Positions 47,058-58,202 of a stretch of DNA of 64,000 nt are shown here, piece by piece; position 1 is the first letter of the stretch, and every line of letters begins with the position of its first letter. Under the pieces are notes generated by a model, which had not been told where the DNA came from, ran no database searches, and saw only the letters and a program-made list of their open reading frames with translations. This DNA is from Atrina japonica (lineage: Eukaryota > Mollusca > Bivalvia > Pterioida > Pinnidae), in assembly GCA_030159075.1 (NCBI GenBank), contig BROG01000025.1, positions 1,001,501-1,065,500 of the forward strand. The letters are read 5' to 3'. A program made the position numbers and the translations under genes.

Positions 47058-48269
47058 TGTACTGATGCATCTGAAGGTATAGTACATTTAATACTTATGT
47101 CAGAACCACAGAGAAAACTTTACACAAACTGGTCCAACATGAGAATCTACATGTGTATTTACATCTCTAACAATTTTTATGTACATGTACATTTCACAAA
47201 TAAAATTTTGAACAAACAAATTAATAACTTAACAAGTAAAAAACAATTCCCTTACCTTAGCAATGTTAGATTTTAATTTTCAGCCTTTCTACTCTTAATG
47301 TAACTTTTTGAGTAAGTTTTGTCAAGTGTTTGTATCTAGAACACTTTATCTCTGTAACTTATTTAACTTACATACACGATCATGAGTCATTCTTAATTTA
47401 AAGTCGAGGCACAGTGTCCTTGTATTTTTTTCTTTTTCTTTTAATTTTTTTTGTGTGTGTACACACATACCAAATATCCTGAATACAGTAAACTATACAG
47501 TGAATATCACATTTTGAAATGACCCCAAATGTACAGTACTAGTATTAGTCTATTGTGAAATCTACACATAAACTGAACACATGGCTTTAAATACACAAAG
47601 TAAACAATACCTAACAGTTCAAATAACAGATAACATTAAGAAGAACCTAAACACCTAACTGTATTAACATCAATAACAAAAATCCGGTCAATTAGTGACA
47701 TTATTAGGGTCAGGTGAAAATGTATGTACCTGTGTACTAATGTTAATTTAAAGGCTTTTTTTGCAGAGGGGGGGTTGCCCATGCAGAAAGAATAATGTTC
47801 CCTGTGATAAACACAGGTACAGTTATAATCTGTCAAATGTTTGCCTTAAACTGTGCCAGAACAAAACCAACTTTTGTTGACAACATGTAATGTATATAAA
47901 GAGATTTAAACTAAGAATTGTGTAAATATCAATCTCTTAACAGAATTATTAGGTAAAGGTGTAAACCAATACATGTAATCTGTAAGTTTGAATTGCTCCA
48001 GGTACATATATGGCAGGTATCATGACCAAAAGAGCTTTGGTCAAGAGGTCCACAGAAAATGAGGATGAATTTATTATTATAATTAAAACTCCTGAATACA
48101 CAAGTACAACAGGCAAAATAAATACATGTACATGTACATGTATACTGTATTGGGGTTTAATTCTAAAATAGATTGTAATTTTCAGAGTTTTCTCTCTACG
48201 GGCAGGTTTTGTTTTTAATTCACAGATCGGGACTGGAGTAGCTTTAAATAACATCAGGTTCTGCAGAAG
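47058..48269. other. Region without recognised gene
   Basis: 1.2 kb. A minus-strand frame 47949-48284 contains an exon-like stretch after CTTCTGCAG (48276), but no donor or family match was found. Confidence 0.4.
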
Positions 48270-48838
48270 TAGCCAATAACACATTTCCGCTGACAGAAAA
48301 TTGTATACCTAAACACGCACATTTCCACTGACAGAAAATTATATACCTAAACACGCACATTTCCACTGACAGAAAATTGTATACCTAAACACACACATTT
48401 CCACTGACAGAAAATTATATACCTAAACACGCACATTTCCACTGACAGAAAATTGTATACCTAAACACGCACATTTCCACTGACAGAAAATTATATACCT
48501 AAACAAGCACATTTCCACTGACAGAAAATTGTATACCTAAACACAGAAAATTGTATACCTAAACACACACATTTCCACTGACAGAAAATTGTATACCTAA
48601 ACACGCACATTTCCACTGACAGAAAATTGTATACCTAAACACACACATTTCCACTGACAGAAAATTGTATACCTAAACACAGAAAATTGTATACCTAAAC
48701 ACACACATTTCCACTTACAGAAAATTATATACCTAAACACACATTTCCGCTGACAGAAAATTGCATACCTAAACACAGAAAATTGTATACCTAAACACAC
48801 ACATTTCCGCCGACAGAAAATTGTATACCTACACAGAC
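48270..48838 (+). repeat. 38-bp minisatellite with 22-bp short units
   Basis: Units of CACATTTCCACTGACAGAAA followed by ATTGTATACCTAAACACG. Short units lack the CACATTTCCACTGA part (four times), as expected from unequal slippage at the shared ACAGAAAATT. Confidence 0.95.
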
Positions 48839-48926
48839 ACATACACAAGTTTGGCAACATGTTTAAAACACAAACCGGTATATTAGATATTGCTCAACAT
48901 TGTTTCTCTGGCCAAAGACAATCATA

Positions 48927-49917
48927 CAGTGAACCCGCTTTACAACGACATTCATTGTAGAGAAATATTCAGTATCCAACAAGAATTGCTTGGGAACAAA
49001 CGTACATGTACATAAAAAGTACTCATTACAACGGAATATTCGGTATCCGACTCCAACATTAGATTTCGGGAACAAATAAACAAAACTCGGTGTAAATAAA
49101 CTCTTTACAACGAGGCAGATCTGGCTTTTGTTATCATTCTTGATTTTCTCCACTGTTGAGTGCATAGGTAAAAATAATTTCCAATAAAACAATTACACCG
49201 TCAATTGTTTTCTAATCTCCACTGATAGGAGATGGCCTAGGCGTCAACAATTAGCGCTTGAATCACCCTTACCTGTACGTCAGTAGGCCTAATGTTTATA
49301 AACCATCAGTAGGTTTCGTTTCAACTGAACTGACAGGAAGTGAAATACAAGCTGGGTACAAATTGAAAAAATAAGATTGATAAATAAAGAATAAAAAATA
49401 CACATAGTTGACAAGTTCTGTTAGGCTACATGTTCGTTCCGATGTAGTTACAATGGTTGATCTGTAAATTATTTAAGTGCCTGTGATAGCTGTAGACATT
49501 TTACCATAACTTTATTTATGAAACGCATTTTTAAGAAAATTGTATCAGCAATCTCTGCATTTTTCTATTTTAGCAAAAAATCTAAATCGGAATCTGGAGA
49601 TATACTATTACATTCGGGCATTTTGTACATGATTCATGCATTTTACGACATCACCAATTTATGATCGATTTAATGAATAAATAATTGTGCATCGATGTTA
49701 ACAAGATTAACTTGCATAAATTTTATTCATATATTTTCATAGAGATTTTAATATTGTTTTAAGTTTATTTATTTACATGTACAAATATATGCGCAAGTGA
49801 TACTCAAGGGAGCTAACTATGAAATGTCCTACACATCAAATTCATTACAGTGACAAATTCGATACAACGTCATTCCTACATCGGAACAAACATGGTCGTT
49901 GTAAAGACGGTTCACTG
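48927..49917. mobile_element. TIR element of 991 bp (CAGTGAACCCGCTTTACAACGAC)
   Basis: Left CAGTGAACCCGCTTTACAAC and, inverted right, CAGTGAACCGTCTTTACAAC agree at all but two of 20, plus GAC. TA flanks both ends (48925-48926, 49918-49919). Subterminal TACAACGRNAT...GTATCCGA motifs recur. No transposase frame. Probably a pogo/Tigger-type non-autonomous element. Confidence 0.85.
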
Positions 49918-49919
49918 TA

Positions 49920-50103
49920 CAGTGGAACCTGTCTTGAAAGATCACTCACATGAAAAGACCACCTGTCTTTTAAGACAATGTATTAAAGAATACCACATGG
50001 TTTAATATTCATTTAAATAAAACCTCTTTTGAGATACCACTTGTCTTCAGAGACCACATTTCAGTGGCAGATTGGGTGGTCAGTCAAGACAGGATCCTTT
50101 GTG
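49920..50103. mobile_element. Type 1 MITE, full length, abutting the previous element
   Basis: CAGTGGAACCTGTCTTGAAA at the left; GTCAAGACAGGATCCTTTGTG at the right; TA on both sides. The left TA (49918-49919) is shared with the 48927-49917 element. Confidence 0.85.
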
Positions 50104-50125
50104 TACCATGCATGTACATGCACAT

Positions 50126-50520
50126 GCTTGACCACTACTGTAAACGTGGACTGTAGAACATGGATATTTACGTCTGGGGGTAATTTATACTAAAATGCTT
50201 GACCACTACTGTAAACGTGGACTGTGGAACGTGGATATTTATGCGTGGGGGTAATTAATACTAAAATGCTTGACCACTACTGTAAACGTGGACTATGGAA
50301 CATGGATATTTACGTCTGGGGGTAATTAATACTAAAATGCTTGACCACTACTGTAAACGTGGACTGTGGAACGTGGATATTTATGCGTGAGGGTAATTAA
50401 TACTAAAATGCTTGACCACTACTGTAAAGGTGGATATTTATGGATGGGCGTAATTAACACTAAAATATTAATAACTTTTGTAGACTTGGAAATTTACACG
50501 TGGGGATATTTAACACTAAC
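50126..50520 (+). repeat. 71-bp tandem repeat, about 5.5 units
   Basis: Units start GCTTGACCACTACTGTAAAC and include GTGGATATTTAYGYSTGGGG and TAATTAATACTAAAAT. Exact 71-bp spacing for the first four; later units are shortened. It begins about 20 bp after the MITE. Confidence 0.95.
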
Positions 50521-50804
50521 TACCTATATGCAATGAAGAAAAATGTAAATTAATCCCTCCCATACCAGTCCCACAGTTGTGCCAAGAATCATTGTTTAAT
50601 ACATGGTCACAGTAAGGTGTGACATTACGAAAAATACCTCAACACGACCAGAATGACTAGGTGGCTTTACAATGTTTACATGTAGCTATAGGTGAATCAG
50701 TAGGAAAAACCAATTAGGAATACATAGAATGTCAACTTGACTTTGTATTTGTACAACTTATCTGCTACTGACCAAAAAATCAATAGAAGTTGGCAAAATA
50801 TTGA

Positions 50805-51092
50805 TGTTTGTTTGTTTGTTTATTGTTGTTTAACGTCCCACTCAAGAATATTTCACTCATATGGAGACGTCACCAAATACCGGTGAAGGGCTTCAAATTT
50901 TGGCCTATGCTCGGCACTTACGGCCATTGAGCAGTGAGGGTTCTTTAACGTGCCGACACCTACTGTGACATGGGACCACGGTTTTTACTGTCTCATCCGA
51001 CAGACAGGAAACCAACCTGCCGCCGGCTGGACTCGAACTCACGACCTCACGATCAAGAGTCGAGCGCGCTACCGACTGAGCCAGGCCGGATC
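50805..51092 (-). mobile_element. SINE family A, full length, 13-bp target duplication
   Basis: A 288-bp tRNA-derived SINE on the minus strand. Head GCCTGGCTCAGTCGGTAGCG with A box TGGCTCAGTCGG; B box GAGTTCGAGTCC; body with GTCACAGTAGGTGTCGGCAC, GGCCGTAAGTGCCGAGCATA and GTGGGACGTTAAACAACAAT; tail (AAAC)n. GGCAAAATATTGA is repeated exactly at 50792-50804 and 51093-51105. Confidence 0.95.
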
Positions 51093-51351
51093 GGCAAAAT
51101 ATTGAACAATCATGAACATGAGTACAAATGTACACTGTACGGGGTATTTTTTTTTATCCTACAACATATCTGAGCATACTGCTTGGAATATTGAGTACTT
51201 ATTTACCCTGCATGTACATGTATATCCAAGTACATGTATTTTACTTAAATTCTTTCTCCAAGATCCGAAAAATTATGAAAATGTAGAACATTTCAACCAA
51301 AACAGAAACACATAATTTGAGACATACATGTATATGTAAGTCTGATAATAC

Positions 51352-51426
51352 AGTGGAATCTATCTTGAGAGACGACTGCATCTGCCACTGAAATTTGGTC
51401 TTAAAAGACAGGTGGTCTCTCAGTGT
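51352..51426. mobile_element. Rearranged type 1 MITE remnant
   Basis: CAGTGGAATCTATCTTGAGA, CTGCCACTGAAATTTGGTC, TTAAAAGACAGGTGGTCTCT then GTGTA. The right arm is interrupted; a tandem array follows directly. Confidence 0.65.
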
Positions 51427-51642
51427 ATCTGTCTATTACTATAGAAATGAAATGGTGTACTTCTGCTACCATGTACATGTATCTGTCTATTACTATAGAA
51501 ATGAAATGGTGTATTTCTGCTACCATGTACATGTATCTGTCTATTACTATAGAAATGAAATGGTGTATTTCTGTTACCATTACATGTACATGTATCTGTC
51601 TATTACTTATAGAAATGAAATGGTGTATTTCTGCTACCGCCC
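51424..51642 (+). repeat. 54-59-bp tandem repeat, 4 units, starting at the MITE edge
   Basis: Units GTATCTGTCTATTACTATAG followed by AAATGAAATGGTGTATTTCT and GCTACCATGTACAT. The first unit overlaps the last bases of the 51352-51426 MITE remnant (GTGTATCTG). Confidence 0.9.
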
Positions 51643-51884
51643 AAGACACTGTTTATCTGTGTTCTTTTGTTGTTGATTTTATTTGATTTATAGACTTTGG
51701 GATGCAGGAGGAGAAACAAAGTAATAATTTAAGTAAAGAGATAACAAATACCTAAAGTACCAAAGAGAATAAACAGTGAGTCTAAATCAAAATACAACAG
51801 GTGTGATAGGCTAGATTTTAGTACAAAAGAAAAATTAAGCTACAGTATTGTCCAGGGCGTACGTACATGTAATAACCTGATGAT

Positions 51885-52441
51885 AATCATACGGATGATT
51901 CCATTCACTTTTTAGTAATGGCAAGCTCCACTGGAAAACATTTTATTCCGACACTGGATACACTCATACATGTAGCTGTGATGAACTGTATGAAAGACTA
52001 CTCTAGCCAGTGTAATTTTAACGCTGCTATGCTTCATCACCCAATATTTAAACTCGTCCAGGTCAAGAAAGTGTTCATAAGACTCCATCCCACCAGGTTA
52101 TATAACTTTTACTATAGAAATGCTTGACATCTGAGCAAGGGGAGGCAAAATAAACACCCTTAAGCTTATTTTTGGAAAATAAACAATATCATTTTGGTTT
52201 CTAACTGAACCTGGATTCAAATAACCTGGCAGGGTGGGGTCTTATGAACCTTTTCTTGACCTGGGCAAGTTTAAATTTAAGGTATTAAAGCATAAGATAT
52301 TAAAATTACATTGACTAGAGTAATGTTCCTACTTGTCACTATACATAAGAGAGTATCCAGTGAGGAATAAATCATTTTTCTCGAGCAGCTTCTCATTACA
52401 GAAAAGTGAGTAGAATCATCCATATGACAATCAAAAGATTA
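51885..52441. repeat. Long inverted repeat made of two AACCTGGYAGGGT copies
   Basis: Arms 51885-52105 (minus) and 52217-52441 (plus) are about 220 bp each with a 110-bp loop. Paired landmarks: CTGGACGAGTTTAAAT / CTGGGCAAGTTTAAAT, AAAATTACACTGGCTAGAGT / AAAATTACATTGACTAGAGT, AAAGTGAATGGAATCATCC / AAAGTGAGTAGAATCATCC. Other copies: 3571-3818, 40181-40460. Confidence 0.8.
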
Positions 52442-53161
52442 CTCCGTCTCGCCATCTTATGTGAATCGCCATCTTATGTGAATCGGACAATAGCCTGTTT
52501 CTGGCACTTACCAATTCTCTATATATTGCAAAGTACATTAGTACCTGCATGAGTTATAATGACTATATTGCTGAACTGTAGTCTACAGATAACAAATGTT
52601 GAATATTTTCACAACTTTTTATGTTTATCCGTGACATCTACATTCTAGCCTCAGGAGCAGAATATTTTTTTGAGAAAAGAAACAAATTTGATATTCAAGT
52701 TAAATGACATTTGAAATTAGACATAACAAATTTGGTGTATAAATTTACAAAATCCTGGCCAAAGATGAAATGTGATCATGCCTATCATACACTATAATCA
52801 ATTTTGGATAAAAGAGTAGTAAGCTTTTTGACAAGTACTGATTATTCTAAAATGTAGGTATCAAATGAAATATTTGTTGATTAAAATTCACAGGAGAAAC
52901 TTGAGCTATAGTTGTTAAAAAGGGATAACACTTAATTCTCATTTTGTCAACCGTGTTGCCACCCCGTGTCTGATAACTAGATAATTCAGGATCATGTTTC
53001 TCATCCATGTCATCTTAAGATATCAACCATTTCTTTGTGTTAAGAGTTTATTCAGTTTTTTAATATGTAAATATAGGTGTTAAACTGTATACATTGAAAT
53101 GGTGTGGCAGTATCAACAAAGCAATATGCCTTATGCAATGAGATACATCTATACACAACAC
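52442..53161. other. Region without recognised gene
   Basis: Near 52450 the phrase CGCCATCTTATGTGAATCG is tandemly doubled. Nothing else. Confidence 0.5.
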
Positions 53162-53312
53162 TGTCGGAAGCAAATTGAAAGTGGGGGGCTAAACTAACTT
53201 AAAACACACACACGGCAGAAACATCTAGGCGGTAAGCCTAAATTTTCAACACCCATTTCTATCTTTGCCAAAAAAAGGGGGGGGGCTAAGCCTACTCGGT
53301 TCCGACGCCTAT
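53162..53312 (-). mobile_element. TIR element (AGGCGTCGGAACC), copy 2
   Basis: The inverse of 28801-28948: TCGGAAGCAAATTGAAAGTG at the left, GGTTCCGACGCCTAT at the right, with the same GT run and TCTATCTTTGC motif inside. Confidence 0.8.
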
Positions 53313-53923
53313 GATACATACATAAAAACGCCCTATTCCAATACAAAATCTGCTATTTTGAGTATTTTCCCACAATTTTGAGCAAAAATTTCCCAATTAT
53401 ATTTACCATGTCGTTTGATCACATTCCTTATTAAACAAAAAACATCTGTACATGTACATGTATAAACTGCACTTCAAAGTCTTCAGATGAAAACCATGTT
53501 GTCCGTTAAATAAGAGCCGCTAAATAAATCACAAGTTTTGTGTCTTTATTCTGAGGAATTAAATGACCAATAACTTTTTTCCCAATTTGTCCCATTGCGA
53601 CATAAAATTATCAATTAAAAGGGTACAGGACCCTGTCCCAAAAAGCAGACCACAAAATAACATGGGAGTGATCATTTAGGTCACGTGCACGTTACAACAA
53701 ATACAAATCACGTAACCTCATTTTCGTTCTTGATGAATTACATTTTTAAGCTTTCATTATTGCTATCGTAACCTGCTGTAACCAGCAGGTTACGGTCATT
53801 CCTTGCTCATTTTAGCGTACATGTAACTGTTAATGGGTTATTGCCTGAAAAAAGTCTGTTTTTAACCCCTGCTATGCTATATATCAGTTTTTTTTTTTAA
53901 ATTCAGCAATCTTACCTGTAAAT
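53313..53923. other. Region without recognised gene
   Basis: Contains the perfect palindrome AACCTGCTGGTTACAGCAGG-like segment at about 53770-53795 (GTAACCTGCTGTAACCAGCAGGTTAC). Otherwise featureless. Confidence 0.5.
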
Positions 53924-54105
53924 TTTACAAAAGTCTGGTGAAATCTATCTGATAACTTGTCCAAATGACCAGTAATTTTCCATTTCTTTTCAATTGTGTA
54001 TATAAATACAGACCAGTAAAAATTTTCTTTGACCAGTGAAATTCCTTTATTCACTGGTCCGGTTGACCAGTAATTTTTTTTTATATTTCAAAATGTCTGA
54101 TATAC
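53924..54105 (+). repeat. Dispersed repeat with TGGTC motifs, unexpanded plus copy
   Basis: CAAAAGTCTGGTGAAATCTA, TAATTTTCCATTTCTTTTC, GTGTATATAAATACAGACC, ATTCACTGGTCCGGTTGACC. The central TA segment is about 8 bp, against about 90 bp in 41266-41600. Confidence 0.8.
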
Positions 54106-54441
54106 ATGTATGTACAAAATGGAAAGCTTATATGAGATACATACACCAGAATCTACATGTACTGTACAAGGAGAAAGACGTAAATAAGAAATAATAATCT
54201 AGAACTTTATAAATCATATCCTTATCTGCTGGGGTCTGTGTATTGTATTAAGTTTACTGATATTTCTGAAATTGACAAATTGATCAAATAAGCCATTTAA
54301 GCTTATCAAGAAATTGATATCAGTTCCACTTTGGTTAAAGGTAAAATGTAAATTCTTTGAAATGTGTTTTGTGTAAAAATATAAATATAACAGTCATGAA
54401 TCATATATGTCTACCTACCAGTATATGTAAATATACATGTA

Positions 54442-54628
54442 CAGTAAAACCTTGTTATACTGCCACCATTTGTTCAGCCCTAATTTGGCATTATAAAGGG
54501 GTTTGACAACAGGTTGAAGGAAACCTTAAATGGAATTATAGGGAAAATTTAAAAAGTGGACTTTCAAAAATTATGGCATAACGCAAGGTGGCAAATGAAA
54601 TGAGGAGCATTATAAGCAGGATTTACTG
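54442..54628. mobile_element. TIR element of 187 bp (CAGTAAAACCTTGTTATA)
   Basis: CAGTAAAACCTTGTTATACT and, inverted, CAGTAAATCCTGCTTATAAT; TA flanks both ends. A left-half fragment lies at 25848. Confidence 0.8.
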
Positions 54629-55199
54629 TACATGCATATGTGTTCATGTGTACTAGTACTGTAATCTGTATGCTAATACAAGTCTCTGTACATAATACTT
54701 ACACCTAGGAAACAAAAACATGTAATATATGTGTATATACACATGTACATGTACAGGACAATATCACAGACTTCAACTGTCATATCAGTATACAAGTATA
54801 TATATATATACATATATACAGACATACAATTACAATGTACATGTAACGAAATGTACATAACACATACATGTCGGCATTGTCCATTGTTGACATGCTGTTG
54901 ACAATTAAATGTAGCAGCAAAAGCTGTCATAGTCAATTAACTGTCTTTATTTACCATTTTATTTTCACCTAAGCAATAAAAAACACCACATTACTACCTG
55001 TATATATACAATGTCGCCTGAATCTCCTCCTGTCAGGATATCTGCTAGCTTACAATGTACATGTAATTGTATTTTCCACATGCATTAACAATATTTTCTC
55101 TGTTGCTAAATGTACATGTAAGTGCATGATGGTTATATTGTGTTTCAAAATGTCACAATTTTAGTGTATACATTTGTAGGTCTACCATGCAAATATGAG
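54629..55199. other. Region without recognised gene
   Basis: Rich in ACATGTA palindromes; short TA run at 54799-54809. Confidence 0.5.
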
Positions 55200-55410
55200 T
55201 AAACTAAATTGAATCAAAACTGGGGTGGCAGACTTGTTTTTGACACAAAAATATATAGCAACAGTATGAACATATGTACTACCATTTAACCTGTACAATG
55301 TACATCCCTATATTGGGAAAATACATGTAGACTGTTGTTTTGATTTTTGACTGAACCGGGATGTACCACTTTACAATTTACCTTGAAAGACTTATACTGT
55401 ATGTCTGTTT
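55200..55410 (+). repeat. Dispersed repeat (CCACTTTACCTTGG family), copy 2
   Basis: GCAGACTTGTTTTTGACAC, AGACTGTTGTTTTGATTTTT, GATGTACCACTTTACAATTT; see 5300-5510. Confidence 0.5.
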
Positions 55411-55989
55411 GTGAATGAAAATGATTTTAAATGTACATATGCATGTACATTGGATTTTTGACACAAACCTCCCACTCAATTTCATATGTTAAATTTTGGA
55501 GAAATAATTAAGTCATCCATGATCTGTATTCATACAATTTATGTACCGGTATTTAAAGTGCATGTTTACTACCGGTATATGTATTCGGTAGCCTTGCTAA
55601 CCCATATCAGGGCAAATAAAACATGGGCCATATTTCAATAGTCTAAGTTGCACAGCTAGCTGGGCAAAGTCAACCAATGTCAGGCCTAGGAGTAGAAGAA
55701 CATTATAAATATATTCAAATGTCAAATCATTTTGTGTTTTTTCTTCCTGTACATACATGTACCTCCATTTCATACACTGTAGATGGTCGTAGGAAGATTT
55801 ACATCATATTAAACTCAGCTTTACAATACTGGTAACTTTTACGACGAAGTTTATATCTGTTACTTATAAATATTTATCATTCAATCTTATTTTGACTGGT
55901 GAACTACACTAAAAGTAACCATACAAGCTGCTACATCATTTTGTACATACTGTATGTACATCATTTATACCTACATGTAAACATATTTT

Positions 55990-56153
55990 CGGACCTGGTT
56001 ACAATGTACCCGGGACGAGACCACTGGACGTCCACAAGTAAACAGGCAAACTTTTCACAAGATGAGCCTAGGTTCCAGTTGGTCTCAAACCTGTGCAGAC
56101 AAGAGGTGAGGGATTTGTGGAGTAAGCATGATGCTCTAACCACTCAGCCCCCC
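55990..56153 (-). mobile_element. SINE family B, older copy
   Basis: Minus strand: A box GGCTGAGTGGTTAGAGCATC, B box GGTTTGAGACC, body AAGTTTGCCTGTTTACTTGT then GGACGTCCAGTGGTCTCGTC and CCGGGTACATTGTAACC. No clear target duplication. Begins at a C9 run in plus orientation. Confidence 0.8.
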
Positions 56154-56490
56154 CCCTTAGATACATGTATGTTCAAGATATTAAAAAAAGTTCAATTTGA
56201 ATTAAATCAACAATAATAGACAAACCTCCAACCAAGAATTTGTTTGTAACAGATTGTAATTTTTAATGGAAATAAATTTTGTTTACAATTCTTAGATTAG
56301 GAGCATCTAATTACCAGATATAATGGTGACGATGGTGATGAAGCAAATGAGTGGAGCCGCTATCATCATGTTACATCATGATGATGATCAATACATGCAT
56401 GATGACATCATATGTATATTATTATTGGTTCTGTGAACAAAGTGTTTTGTAGTGTTATACATGTACATCATACATTTACTACGGTATACA

Positions 56491-56774
56491 GAGCCGGCCT
56501 GGCTCAGTCGGTAGCGCGCTCGACTCTGGATCGTGAGGTCGTGAGTTCGAGACCCGCCGGCGACAGGTTGGTTTCCTGTCTTTCGGATGAGACAGTAAAA
56601 GCTGGAGGTCCCGTGTCACAGTAGGTGTTGGCACGTTAAAGAACCCTACTGCTCAATGGCCGTAAGTGCCGAGCATAGGCCAAACTTTGAAGCCCTTCAC
56701 TGGCATTTGGTGACGTCTCCATATGAGTGAAATATTCTCAGTGGGACGTTAAACAACAATAAACAAACAAACAA
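56491..56774 (+). mobile_element. SINE family A, full length, 13-bp target duplication
   Basis: A 284-bp tRNA-derived SINE. Head GGCCTGGCTCAGTCGGTAGC; B box GAGTTCGAGACC; body GGAGGTCCCGTGTCACAGTA, CGGCCGTAAGTGCCGAGCAT-type and GTGGGACGTTAAACAACAAT; tail (AAAC)n. ACTACGGTATACA is exact at 56478-56490 and 56775-56787. Closely similar to 50805-51092. Confidence 0.95.
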
Positions 56775-56863
56775 ACTACGGTATACATAACATTTGTACA
56801 ATGTTTCAGTCACATGATACACTGTACATGTACATATAGCTAATCTAGATATATAGCAGGGAT

Positions 56864-57075
56864 TCTCCTACCTCCTATAAAATTCTGAGTTGGCAGGGTA
56901 TAAAAAATTGGAAAATATACCATATTTTTAATAAAACAAAAAGTTTATTATCAATTTTTAAATTTCAAATTGGGAATTTTTGCATACATGTATATTTTGG
57001 ACAAATACTAGACATTTTTTACATATACATTGGGAAATTAAAGTGTATCCAGATCCCAAAATGACCTCGGAAAAT
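56864..57075. mobile_element. GGGATTTTCC-family element
   Basis: CAGGGATTCTCCTACC at the left and TCGGAAAATCCCTATAT at the right, with AAATTGGGAATTTTTGCATA inside; see 23449-23664. Confidence 0.55.
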
Positions 57076-57159
57076 CCCTATATAGCTATAGCAATATAAC
57101 ATGTACATTGTGGACAATTTTTAATGGAAAGCAGTTCAAAGCCTGAGGGGAAAAACATA

Positions 57160-57320
57160 TCCCAATGAAACCAGGAAAAGACCACTGACCTTCAGTGGTC
57201 AATTTTCCACATGATCAGTTCAAGTTCACAGATTGCCCAAAACCTGACTGACTAATATGCCAAGCAGAGGTTAAGATGTCACTGAGTAAAGAAAGTGTGA
57301 CACATGTACATTACCTAACC
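57160..57320 (-). mobile_element. Possible decayed SINE family B copy
   Basis: AAAAGACCACTGACCTTCAG, TTTTCCACATGATCAGTTCA and GATTGCCCAAAACC follow the order of the SINE B body in reverse. Highly mutated. Confidence 0.35.
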
Positions 57321-57469
57321 AGCTGACCACAGGTGTCCCTTGTACAAACTGATATTAAATTTGTCCTTCATTTTTACACTAAGTACAAAAATGTTTGGTG
57401 TACAAAATGTTAATGCCCTTATATAACAGGGCCAGTGTGGCCAAATTGTGAAGCATAATGATATAAAAA

Positions 57470-57540
57470 AAAAAAATAGCTCAGATGGTTAAGTATCTTA
57501 ATTTAAGCATGAAGGTTCCCGGTTCAATTCCTGATCACGT
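57470..57540 (+). mobile_element. tRNA-like sequence (pseudo-tRNA or SINE head)
   Basis: TAGCTCAGATGGTTAAGTAT resembles an A box/D arm and CCGGTTCAATTCCTG a B box/T arm, spaced as in a tRNA. The anticodon arm does not form a 7-base loop and the acceptor stem is not paired, so it is not a functional tRNA. A 12-base A run precedes it. Confidence 0.5.
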
Positions 57541-57569
57541 CAAATTTTCAGAGGTGTGTTATCATCTTC

Positions 57570-58202
57570 TTAAAGAGATATAAGCTGTCACAATGATTAT
57601 TTTTGTCCCCTGACACATAGTCAAGAATATGATAAAATGTGTGCTCAAATACATTATCAAACGCATGAAACATTGTAAAAGATCTTCTTATCGAAGGACA
57701 TTGTTTTAGTAGAATGTAAGTTTTCCCGTACCTTAAAAAAAATCCAGCTGTATTTGCATATGCAATGACCGTTCAGATAAACTCTTTTGCCATATCAAAT
57801 ATACTTCATAATTGGGTCTGGGGATCTCGGTCCTTTACGTGCTTGGACTATGTTCAAGTCGGTAAATTTTTATGTGTTTTATATTTACTTTTAAACTACA
57901 GGACGTTATTTTTATTGGAAAGTGCATGTATTACATAAAATATATGCTTTCAACACTATTTTAATTACCTGAAGAAAATCAGATGAATAAATATATCAGG
58001 TCACTAAAAGAAATTTTTCCAATCTTTAATGTTACCCTGAATGCTGACATTGACAAAATCAAAAAAATACATGTATAATTGTGAAAAGTATGTGTGCCTC
58101 ATGTTTTACATTCGTTGGTCTCTTTGGGATATATATGAGATCAAGTATTACATTAAATGGACACGCAAAATTTTTCAACTACGACAGCTGATATTGCTTT
58201 AA
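57570..58202. mobile_element. TIR element with TTAA edges (633 bp)
   Basis: TTAAAGAGATATAAGCTGTC and, inverted right, TTAAAGCAATATCAGCTGTC match at 17 of 20. TTAA sits at both edges (57570-57573, 58199-58202). Left-half relative at 44292-44565. No coding. Confidence 0.8.

Noticed and set aside
48170..48280. Exon-like minus-strand stretch after CTTCTGCAG
   Set aside because: No donor site, no phase-compatible partner and no recognisable peptide.
50805..51092. Possible functional tRNA gene
   Set aside because: A and B boxes are present, but the head continues into a SINE body with tail and target duplications; the same applies to 46709 and 56491.
51918..52127. A 69-codon plus-strand frame that seems similar to one at 40080-40418
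   Set aside because: The similarity is due to the shared dispersed repeat (AACCTGGYAGGGT family), not to a protein family.
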